A DNA stretch of 8,741 bases from JAGOUU01 sp964609155. GTDB taxonomy: Bacteria > Pseudomonadota > Gammaproteobacteria > JAGOUU01. Each line of letters begins with the position of its first letter. The first letter of the stretch is position 1. Location of the stretch: contig CAZSRF010000050.1 in the NCBI GenBank assembly GCA_964609155.1, positions 1 through 8,741 of the forward strand, read 5' to 3'. The position numbers were made by a program, and so were the translations under genes. Shown in pieces: positions 1 to 5,599 of the stretch. The notes beneath the pieces are model-generated. The model was given only the letters and a program-made list of their open reading frames with translations. It made no database searches and was not told the DNA's origin.

Positions 1-43
1 AGATTTTACTTTTATATGTTAGTGAATATATAGAACCATCATC

Positions 44-277
44 ATGGAGTTCACATTCGTTTATAAAAATTGCAAGACTTGTCATGAAGAGACTTATTCA
101 GAAGATCTAATCAATAATTGCTGCCAGCAATGCTTTAAATGTCCGATAAAAAAATATAAGTTTAAGTGCTATCCTTGTTCTATGGATTTTAAAACACCGA
201 GGGAATATAGACAACATTTAAATGATACTCAACATAAAAAAAATTATAATTTCTTAAAAGAATGGCTATTTACTTAA
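44..277 (+). CDS. Small Cys/His zinc-finger protein (77 aa)
   Basis: The product is a 77-residue protein that is mostly metal-binding motifs. C10-x2-C13 followed by C27-x2-C30 could form a four-cysteine zinc ribbon or knuckle (C26 and C33 are alternative ligands). C42-x2-C45-x12-H58-x5-H64 fits the spacing of the U1/matrin-like C2H2 finger class, which binds RNA or DNA. The remainder is Lys-rich, consistent with nucleic-acid binding. Its role is unknown; a regulator or nucleic-acid-binding accessory protein is an inference. The start is the first ATG after an AT-rich stretch containing ATATATAG. The gene is convergent with the fibre gene: its TAA stop and the opposite TAA overlap in a TTAA palindrome at 274-277. 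The motifs are clear; a particular family is not recognised. Confidence 0.72.
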   Translation: MEFTFVYKNCKTCHEETYSEDLINNCCQQCFKCPIKKYKFKCYPCSMDFKTPREYRQHLNDTQHKKNYNFLKEWLFT

Positions 278-2154
278 TCCTTAATCTTTTTTTTTAATTT
301 ATCTATCTGATCATATAGATCTAATATTGCTCTATGTAATAAAACTGATACTTTAGCATAATCAACACTAAGCATAACATTCTCAATATCTTCCTCTGTT
401 TGCTTTGGTAAATAATCACATTCACTAAAGTTTAATAAGTCAACATGATTTCTTAGCTCTTGTGCTATATATCCATTATGCATATGTTTAGTTTCATCTT
501 CATTTCTTAAACGATATTTAACTGGTCTAACATTATTAATAAAATCTAGTGCCTCCTCTAATTCAATTGGCTTAATATCTTTTTTTACTCGTCTATCTGA
601 TTGAGCGAAATACGACCCATTGGTTAAAAATGAATCTGTAGCTCTTATAGCAATATTACGAGTGATTGGACCCAAATTACCAGAGCTAGAAGATGCACTC
701 CCATATTCACCATAAACACCCGATATAGCAAATGTTGTAGATACAGATGTTGTACAATGGAATGCAGCTAAGGGATTACTTGTTCCTAAGCCCAATCTTC
801 CATTAGCCAATAAATACATTAAAGAACCACCAAAGAAACCAAATTCTAATCTATTACTAGAAGATCCACTGCCAGTATAATAAAAGCTAATTTCAGCTTG
901 ATTATTACTAGTATTATTTTGGCCCAAACATAGATACACTGCAGAAGCTGTTGCCATACCAGAATTTAAAGCTGAAATTAATCTTGAAGCAGCTACATCT
1001 TGAGATGTTCCAACACAAAGTGTCTTTCTAACAAGCATTTCTTCACCAACAATAACATTTTGTGCATATGATGTATTTAATTCCACTAAATTTTGTGGAA
1101 ATAGATGAAGTTGATTATTCTGATCATTTACAACAACATGAGGAATTGTAGCATTTCTAGCACTAAGAACAATATTAGCATTTGTATTAGTTGGAGATGT
1201 AGTATTCATACAAGTAATATTTAATCCAGAAGTAAATCCCGACCCATCTTTATATAATATTCTATGAGGCATGCCATTTGCCGTCCATGTAGTTCTATTA
1301 TTATTTAAAAAGCCACACATCTCCATATAAACAGGACTAGAATTATTATCATTGCGGAAATTAATATTGGGCACATTATTAGTGCTAAATTGAGTATCAT
1401 ATACTTCTATTCCATCTGATAATGCAATAGTTGATCCTCTAAATATAGATTTATATAAAAGACTAGGCGCATGAAAATCCACACTAAATATATTAACTAA
1501 ACTATTTGTGCTTTGGATAATAGTTGTTCCAGAGCTATTCCAATTACCAGTTATATTAATAGCACCAGAAATATCAACTCTATAACTATTATTTGGAGAT
1601 TTATTAATACCAATACTTCCAAGATTATTAATTGTAATTCTAGCAGAATTATCAGTTATAATTTCTAATGATGATATTGAATTAGTTCCAATTCTATTAG
1701 TTATGACTCTAGATTGAAAAATAATATCAGAATCAGTAATTCTCAATCTCTCATCACAAGTAGCACCATTACGAGTGGCAAAAACTAAATTACCTTCTCC
1801 AGATCCTATTTTATCTAGGTAAATCGCAGATAGTGGAACATTTTCACCTAGACTATTATTAAAAGAAATGGAAGATCCACTATATACACCATTTGAACTA
1901 GATAAAACTGAGTGAAGATGTAAACCATAATCATTACAATTAGAACTAGATGTAATTTGTGTATTTGATGTATTTTGGACCTCGATACGACTAGTCCCAG
2001 TTATTAATGGCGAAGTTAAGAAACTAACATTACCTCCAGTTAGTTTAAGATAGCGAGAATCAGCCTCCGTCAAACTAAGAGATCCATCAATAATAGTATT
2101 ATAATCAGCAGTATTGAATATATTAGATATTGGCACTGCCGGAAATGATGCCAT
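274..2154 (-). CDS. Fibre/spike-like protein with C-terminal S74 self-cleaving chaperone domain
   Basis: This 626-residue protein is rich in Ser, Asn and Thr, as expected of a trimeric beta-structured fibre. Near the N-terminus is ADSRYLKLTGG (residues 31-41), a motif common in phage tail-fibre stalks. Two later segments resemble the GIGT-x-P-x-x-x-hydrophobic stalk repeat: about 178-200 (SIGINKSPNNSYRVDISGAI) and 451-468 (NGRLGLGTSNPLAAFHC). From residue 519 to the end lies a peptidase-S74/endosialidase-type intramolecular chaperone: SDRRVKKDI (519-527), PVKYRLR (544-550), GYIAQEL (561-567) and a C-terminal helix with coiled-coil character (about 598-626). In this family the chaperone trimerises the fibre and then cuts itself off just before the Ser, using a Ser-Lys pair; S519 and K524 have the expected five-residue spacing. 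It is likely the host-attachment fibre (inference). It is transcribed divergently from the ATPase gene, with a 29-bp spacer. No signal peptide is evident. Confidence 0.88.
   Translation of the reverse strand: MASFPAVPISNIFNTADYNTIIDGSLSLTEADSRYLKLTGGNVSFLTSPLITGTSRIEVQNTSNTQITSSSNCNDYGLHLHSVLSSSNGVYSGSSISFNNSLGENVPLSAIYLDKIGSGEGNLVFATRNGATCDERLRITDSDIIFQSRVITNRIGTNSISSLEIITDNSARITINNLGSIGINKSPNNSYRVDISGAINITGNWNSSGTTIIQSTNSLVNIFSVDFHAPSLLYKSIFRGSTIALSDGIEVYDTQFSTNNVPNINFRNDNNSSPVYMEMCGFLNNNRTTWTANGMPHRILYKDGSGFTSGLNITCMNTTSPTNTNANIVLSARNATIPHVVVNDQNNQLHLFPQNLVELNTSYAQNVIVGEEMLVRKTLCVGTSQDVAASRLISALNSGMATASAVYLCLGQNNTSNNQAEISFYYTGSGSSSNRLEFGFFGGSLMYLLANGRLGLGTSNPLAAFHCTTSVSTTFAISGVYGEYGSASSSSGNLGPITRNIAIRATDSFLTNGSYFAQSDRRVKKDIKPIELEEALDFINNVRPVKYRLRNEDETKHMHNGYIAQELRNHVDLLNFSECDYLPKQTEEDIENVMLSVDYAKVSVLLHRAILDLYDQIDKLKKKIKD
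277..600 (-). other. S74 intramolecular chaperone/autoprotease domain of the fibre protein
   Basis: This region encodes residues 519-626 of the fibre protein. The predicted self-cleavage point is between Q518 and S519, where the sequence is FAQ|SDRRVKKDI. S519 and K524 are the candidate catalytic pair, matching the Ser-x4-Lys spacing known from other S74-type domains such as the eukaryotic MYRF protein. The GYIAQEL motif and the terminal amphipathic helix are further family hallmarks. Cleavage would leave a mature fibre of about 518 residues. The domain assignment is by motif reading; cleavage itself is inferred. Confidence 0.82.
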
Positions 2155-2183
2155 TTTTTATTTGCTAATCGCAAAATTATATA
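2155..2183. promoter_or_regulatory. Divergent promoter between fibre and ATPase genes, with inverted repeat
   Basis: Only 29 bp separate the fibre start codon (complement of 2152-2154) from the ATPase ATG at 2184. The spacer holds a TTATATAAT box directly before the ATPase start and a short inverted repeat TTTGC-TAATC-GCAAA at 2161-2175. Both genes must be transcribed from here or from inside the neighbouring coding sequence. The promoter role is inferred from gene orientation and base composition. Confidence 0.5.
2161..2175. repeat. Short inverted repeat TTTGC-N5-GCAAA
   Basis: Perfect 5-bp arms surround a TAATC loop in the spacer between the divergent fibre and ATPase genes. It holds all of the G and C residues in this spacer apart from none elsewhere nearby, so it stands out from the surrounding A/T. 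It could be an operator or chance. Confidence 0.35.
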
Positions 2184-2882
2184 ATGACTAATATAATAAT
2201 GAGTAAAATTAATTTTTATGAGCTTGTTAAACAAAAAAAAATACATAACCCAAATGTAGCTAAACATGGTATACCAATACCATTTCGCATGATTATTGCT
2301 AGTCCATCTGGGTCAGGTAAAACTAACCAATTATTAAATTTATTACTTCATCTCGATAAAACATTCAATGAAATTATTGTTTGCGTAAAATCTTCTGATG
2401 AGGCATTATATGAATATCTTGATTCTAAATTAGAGAATATTAAGTTTTATGAGAATGGGGAAGTCCCCGATATTTCTAATTTCAGTAAACTTGATGAGAA
2501 AACTAAAAAATATAAACGTATTGATAATTTGCAGCGATTAATAGTGTTCGATGATCTTGTATTAGATAAGGCGGCAAATAAAAAAGCAGCTGAATATTAT
2601 ATTAAAGGACGTAAAGTGGGATTTAGCATGTGCTATATTTCACAAAGTTTCTATCAGACGCCAAAGATAATACGTGATAATAGTCAAATATTCATTCTTG
2701 GCCAGAATTTATTAAATAGAGATCTTAAATTAATTTTATCTACATTCCCAGCTCGTATATCATTAGAACAGTTTGTGCAATTGTATAATGATTTACTAGA
2801 TGAACCATTAGATTGTTTATTAATAAATATTGAAAAAAGATATGTTAGAAAAAATATAACAGGTCCTATTATTGATATCTAA
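2184..2882 (+). CDS. ATPase: A32-like (FtsK/HerA superfamily) DNA-packaging ATPase
   Basis: The product is a 232-residue P-loop ATPase that would drive genome packaging into the preformed capsid. Walker A is PSGSGKT (residues 41-47, K46 and T47 contacting nucleotide). Walker B is LIVFDDLV (119-126) with D123 and D124. The segment YISQSFYQTPKIIRDN (151-166) matches the motif of viral A32-type ATPases, with Q154 as likely sensor and R164 near it. The N-terminal KHGIPIPFRMIIASP also fits the PLV, virophage and Polinton branch, and the length is usual for it. A second ATG at 2199 (M6) is an alternative start; it would lengthen the very short upstream spacer to 44 bp. The penton gene begins 1 nt after the stop, indicating co-transcription and a shared morphogenesis role. 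Confidence 0.93.
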   Translation: MTNIIMSKINFYELVKQKKIHNPNVAKHGIPIPFRMIIASPSGSGKTNQLLNLLLHLDKTFNEIIVCVKSSDEALYEYLDSKLENIKFYENGEVPDISNFSKLDEKTKKYKRIDNLQRLIVFDDLVLDKAANKKAAEYYIKGRKVGFSMCYISQSFYQTPKIIRDNSQIFILGQNLLNRDLKLILSTFPARISLEQFVQLYNDLLDEPLDCLLINIEKRYVRKNITGPIIDI

Positions 2883-2883
2883 A

Positions 2884-3750
2884 ATGAGTGTAGCATATCC
2901 AATTATCATTACTAAAAAAAATCTTGTTCCTAATACAACTAATACTTTTGAGTATCGGTTTAGCAACAATGTTGATTTTAGTCAATTAGATATTGGTCTT
3001 AGTCAAGCAAGCATCTTTCACTCATGGTTCAATATTACTTCTCAAAAATCTAACAATCAATTTAGTATCATTCACCCAATCACTGGAGCTGGTAATACTA
3101 CATTAAATTTCACAATTCCCGATGGTGGATACGAAATTTCTGATCTAAATAATTTTTTAAGATATTCTTTGGTATCAGCCGGATATTATCTAACTAATAA
3201 TACTACTGGAGAGCAAATCGTCTATGCTGAATTTAAAGTAAATCCTTCTGTCTATAAAGTAGAATTCATATCATATCCACTGCCAACATCTTTGCCATCG
3301 GGATATACAGCTGGACCATCATTAACTTTTCCTTCTACTACTCGTGCACCACAGTTAAGTTTTACACAACCGGGATTTGGTGATATTATTGGTTTTATTC
3401 CTGGAACTTTTCCAGCTGTCCAACCAACCGTATTAACAACATCCTCCTCAACTAAAACACCAGTTGTATCAGATGTACAGAATGTTGTATTAACACTAAA
3501 TTCTTGTATGAATCCTTTTGCACCAAATAGTAGTATCATCTATAGTGTATCTCCGGCTGGAGTTGCTTTTGGGCGATTAATTACTGATAAGCCAAATGAA
3601 ATCTGTTGGGTGCCACAACAGAGTTCGTATAGACAGAGTATTACATTACAATTGACTAATCAAGATCTTCAGCCAATTGAATTACAAGATACTGACATTA
3701 CTGTTATTTTATTGATTCGTTTTAGAGAACAGAATGTGATGGTTCGTTAA
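2884..3750 (+). CDS. mCP: Minor capsid protein, penton-like (single jelly roll)
   Basis: This 288-residue protein is the likely pentamer-forming vertex protein of the capsid. The best marker is IPDGGYEISDLNNFL (residues 78-92), a motif I recognise from penton proteins of PLVs and virophages. The N-terminal part (about 1-130) alternates short beta-like strands such as FEYRFSNNVDFSQLDIGLSQ and YKVEFISYPLP. A Gly/Pro/Thr-rich central stretch (about 134-195, including FGDIIGFIPGTFP) follows, then a beta-rich C-terminus ending TVILLIRF. I chose the ATG at 2884, which lies 1 nt after the ATPase stop; upstream in the same frame there is only a non-ATG possibility overlapping the ATPase. Position next to the ATPase is the usual arrangement in these viruses. 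Single-jelly-roll fold is inferred from family resemblance. Confidence 0.85.
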   Translation: MSVAYPIIITKKNLVPNTTNTFEYRFSNNVDFSQLDIGLSQASIFHSWFNITSQKSNNQFSIIHPITGAGNTTLNFTIPDGGYEISDLNNFLRYSLVSAGYYLTNNTTGEQIVYAEFKVNPSVYKVEFISYPLPTSLPSGYTAGPSLTFPSTTRAPQLSFTQPGFGDIIGFIPGTFPAVQPTVLTTSSSTKTPVVSDVQNVVLTLNSCMNPFAPNSSIIYSVSPAGVAFGRLITDKPNEICWVPQQSSYRQSITLQLTNQDLQPIELQDTDITVILLIRFREQNVMVR

Positions 3751-3790
3751 ATAATATTATATTTTTTTTTGTTAATTATAATATACTAAA
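3751..3790 (+). promoter_or_regulatory. AT-rich spacer/putative promoter before the 3791 gene
   Basis: This is a 40-bp spacer made only of A and T apart from a single G and a single C. It contains a run of ten T and then AATTATAATATACTAAA directly before the ATG at 3791. A TATA-type promoter here is plausible but rests on composition alone. Confidence 0.35.
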
Positions 3791-4525
3791 ATGTTTGTTT
3801 GTAATGAAGAACGACAGAAACGTTATTTAAAAGAACGTAGACAACAAGAACTTAATGATGAAGTTCAACAAGAAGTAATTGATAATATTAATGCTGAGCG
3901 CTTAGGACTAGAAACGCAGGCTAGAACATTATCTAGATTAGGTAAGGCTGTTTTTACTGATCTAATTGAGAACACAACTACACCAGTTGAGAAACAGGTT
4001 GTTAGCGCCGCAAAAAAAACATTGCTGATGTCTAATCCTACAATTGCTGATTTTGTTAAGAATGCAAAATTATCCGAACTATTTGATAATATCAAAAAAA
4101 TTAATCCGCAATTTTTAAGCAAGAAAGCTAGAATTATTCAGAAAGATTTGTCTAATGAACCGATGATTAAAGAAACAGTAAATGAAATGATTTCTCAGAT
4201 AATCTCAGATATCAATACTTTAGAAGAAGAAAAGCCCGCCCAAATCGAAAAAGAATTAATTAATATTGTGGCAGGAGGAGATAAAAAAGTAATGCAAGAA
4301 CTTATAACAAAATCTAGATCTAGTTCCATGGGATCTGATGATTCATTCTTTTCAAGTGCGCCAACAGTATCTACATTAGATACTATGCTTGGGTCCGATA
4401 AAAAACGGCCATTAGATTCTGAGATATTAAAAGCTGGAACAGTTAAAGAATTAAAAAAAATAATAAATAAAAAATCCAGATGTATTTGGCGAACTTGTAA
4501 AAACAGATCTAAAAAAAACATATAA
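3791..4525 (+). CDS. Unrecognised helical virion-cluster protein, probably frameshifted near its C-terminus
   Basis: As read in one frame, this is a 244-residue protein of unknown function. The N-terminus (about 5-48) is highly charged and helical (NEERQKRYLKERRQQEL and following). The middle is Lys/Glu-rich helix, and a Ser-rich acidic linker sits at about 175-195 (SRSSSMGSDDSFFSS). The last 16 residues, starting SRCIWRTCKNRS, look out of place: they add Trp and two Cys to a protein that otherwise has one Cys. The +1 frame continues open for 33 codons past an A6 run to a TAA at 4572-4574 (see next entry), giving an expected product of about 260 residues. It lies between the penton gene and the pVI-like gene, so a structural or assembly (scaffold or minor virion) role is plausible. 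No catalytic motif or membrane segment is seen. Confidence 0.7.
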   Translation: MFVCNEERQKRYLKERRQQELNDEVQQEVIDNINAERLGLETQARTLSRLGKAVFTDLIENTTTPVEKQVVSAAKKTLLMSNPTIADFVKNAKLSELFDNIKKINPQFLSKKARIIQKDLSNEPMIKETVNEMISQIISDINTLEEEKPAQIEKELINIVAGGDKKVMQELITKSRSSSMGSDDSFFSSAPTVSTLDTMLGSDKKRPLDSEILKAGTVKELKKIINKKSRCIWRTCKNRSKKNI

Positions 4526-4574
4526 TAATAGTCCCCTAAAAATACAGTCTGTGATGAGGGGAATGCTTACATAA
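4469..4574 (+). other. Probable frameshift site (A6) and displaced C-terminus of the 3791 gene
   Basis: In the +1 frame, translation from 4473 gives a sensible 33-residue tail beginning NPDVFGELVKTDLKKTY and ending VMRGMLT. That frame has TAA stops at 4461-4463 and 4464-4466, so the join must fall after 4466; the only suitable site is the six-A run at 4469-4474. One A fewer there would fuse INK directly to NPDV. With the tail included, the spacer to the next gene drops from 93 to 44 bp, typical for this genome. The cause may be a homopolymer sequencing error, a real mutation, or slippage in translation or transcription; the sequence alone cannot tell. Confidence 0.7.
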
Positions 4575-4618
4575 TTAATTATTTTATTATTTTTTTTAAA
4601 ATAGCATTTATATAAAAG
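4575..4618 (+). promoter_or_regulatory. AT-only-like spacer/putative promoter of the pVI-like gene
   Basis: This spacer holds long T and A runs and ends with ATTTATATAAAAG immediately before the ATG at 4619. The TATATAAA element recurs close to several other start codons in the window (7525, 8433, 8707). Assignment as promoter is inferred from that recurrence. Confidence 0.4.
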
Positions 4619-5140
4619 ATGGTTTATGTACGTACTAAGATCGATATAACTAAGCCCCAGCTTGAAAAAGCGCTTAAGGGCATGCCCATTAAGATTGCTA
4701 AAACTCAAATTGGATCGGGCTCATGCTTTTTAAGTCTTCATCCAGCTAATCGTAAAATTGTTGAGAAAGCCAGTTTAAAAGGTGGTGGCTGCTGCTTGAC
4801 ATTAAGTCCTGGCGAGCTACTAGCCACTGCTGAGGACACAGGAGGTGCCGGAATTTTCGGAGATATTTGGAAGGGACTTAAATCTGGATATAAATGGGCT
4901 AAAAAAAATGTAATTGATACACCATTTTATCAAGAAGCTATCAAGCCAGTTGTTCGTGGACTTGTCCAAAAAGGAGTTCAAGCAGCTAAGGCTGTTGCTC
5001 CAGATGAATTAGATAAGGCTATTGATATGGGAACTAAAATGATTGGAGATAAAACGGGAGCTTTCGGAGTTAAAGGTAAAAAAAGAACTAAAGCTCAGCG
5101 TAAAGCTTTACTACAAGCTAAGGGATTATATTTAAGTTAG
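4619..5140 (+). CDS. pVI-like virion protein (putative membrane-active minor capsid/core protein)
   Basis: The 173-residue product has three parts. Residues 1-73 form a compact domain with IAKTQIGSGS (26-35), LSLHPANRKI (38-47) and LTLSPGELLA (60-69), a pattern I associate with core or minor capsid proteins of PLVs and adintoviruses. After a GG at 75-76 comes GIFGDIWKGLKSGYKWAKKN (78-97), an amphipathic helix like the one that follows the pIV-independent GG|AF cleavage site of adenovirus pVI (GG-A-F-x-W-G-x-L-W-x-G-I-K). Further helical sequence runs to about 127. The tail (about 150-173) is strongly basic and ends KGLYLS. By analogy with pVI, the protease would cut after GG76 and release a membrane-disrupting helix; this is inference. 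The protease gene lies 2 bp away on the other strand, and the MCP just beyond. Confidence 0.72.
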   Translation: MVYVRTKIDITKPQLEKALKGMPIKIAKTQIGSGSCFLSLHPANRKIVEKASLKGGGCCLTLSPGELLATAEDTGGAGIFGDIWKGLKSGYKWAKKNVIDTPFYQEAIKPVVRGLVQKGVQAAKAVAPDELDKAIDMGTKMIGDKTGAFGVKGKKRTKAQRKALLQAKGLYLS

Positions 5141-5142
5141 AT

Positions 5143-5553
5143 TTATTCTATACAAAATAAATTATAGAATTTGTCTTGCTCTCCAATGCTCATATAATGT
5201 AGCCATAATAAACAATATTGGCCACATCCACCTCTTTTCTGATCTTGTATATGAAATTTAACCCATTGTAAATTAGATAACTTAGTATTAGCTGGTGGAA
5301 GACCAAATGGATCAAAATAAAACCCTTTATATGTGCTTGTGTAGTGAGTCCCGCCTATTATATCATTTCCAAGATTTAAAATTTGTTTTATATTTTGATC
5401 TGGTATATAATCTCGGACCCAATTAATTTTTACATTTTTTAGATTAATTTTATCTGCTAATAATAATAGGTCTTCCTTAGTGGTCATATCTTGTTTAATT
5501 ATTTTTTTATAATTAGGGTCGAGGGAATTAAATATTTTTTTTTTAGTTTTCAT
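5143..5553 (-). CDS. PRO: Adenain-like (Ulp1/C48-type fold) maturation cysteine protease
   Basis: This 136-residue cysteine protease would process virion proteins during capsid maturation. Catalytic residues are readable in the canonical order: H70 in IIGGTHYTS, D81 in FYFDPFGLPP, Q103 in FHIQDQK for the oxyanion hole, and nucleophile C110 in GGCGQYCLLWL. The Q-to-C distance of seven residues equals that of adenovirus protease (Q115, C122). At 136 residues it is much shorter than adenain (about 200), but all catalytic blocks are present, so it looks like a minimal and not a broken enzyme. It is transcribed divergently from the MCP gene across a 46-bp spacer and convergently with the pVI-like gene (2-bp gap). 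The pVI-like protein, with a GG|AG sequence, is the best candidate substrate. Confidence 0.9.
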   Translation of the reverse strand: MKTKKKIFNSLDPNYKKIIKQDMTTKEDLLLLADKINLKNVKINWVRDYIPDQNIKQILNLGNDIIGGTHYTSTYKGFYFDPFGLPPANTKLSNLQWVKFHIQDQKRGGCGQYCLLWLHYMSIGEQDKFYNLFCIE

Positions 5554-5599
5554 ATCTAAAATTCTATATAATAAGGAATATATAATATTTTAAAAAAAA
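5554..5599. promoter_or_regulatory. Divergent promoter region for protease (-) and MCP (+)
   Basis: The 46-bp spacer must carry start signals for both genes. It contains TTCTATATAATA at 5562-5573, a second TATATAATATTTT stretch at 5580-5591, and eight A residues directly before the MCP ATG. TTCTATA also occurs upstream of the gene at 8707 (complement of 8717-8723). The TCTA core resembles the late promoter motif described for Cafeteria roenbergensis virus and its virophage Mavirus, but two occurrences in AT-rich DNA are weak evidence. Confidence 0.45.

Noticed and set aside
284..298. T-rich tract as a transcription terminator after the zinc-finger gene
   Set aside because: It encodes the Lys-rich C-terminus of the fibre protein on the other strand, and no stem precedes it.
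2070..2267. 65-residue hydrophobic reading frame on the minus strand
   Set aside because: It spans the fibre N-terminus and the ATPase start in other frames, including the divergent promoter. Its hydrophobicity comes from AT-rich DNA.
2872..2883. Upstream extension of the penton protein by four residues
   Set aside because: It would need a non-ATG (TTG) start and overlap the ATPase end; the ATG at 2884, 1 nt after the ATPase stop, is the simpler start.
3252..3539. 95-residue minus-strand reading frame inside the penton gene
   Set aside because: It is a shadow of the penton coding sequence with no recognisable motif.
4195..4521. 108-residue minus-strand reading frame opposite the 3791 gene
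   Set aside because: It is fully within a better-supported + gene, and has the composition of a complementary-strand shadow.
4532..4562. Possible hairpin TCCCCT ... AGGGGA with a 19-nt loop near the end of the 3791 gene
   Set aside because: The arms are only 6 bp, the loop is long, and the region is coding if the +1 tail is real. It also lies nearly 60 nt past the A6 run, too far for a typical frameshift stimulator, and has no T tract suited to a terminator.
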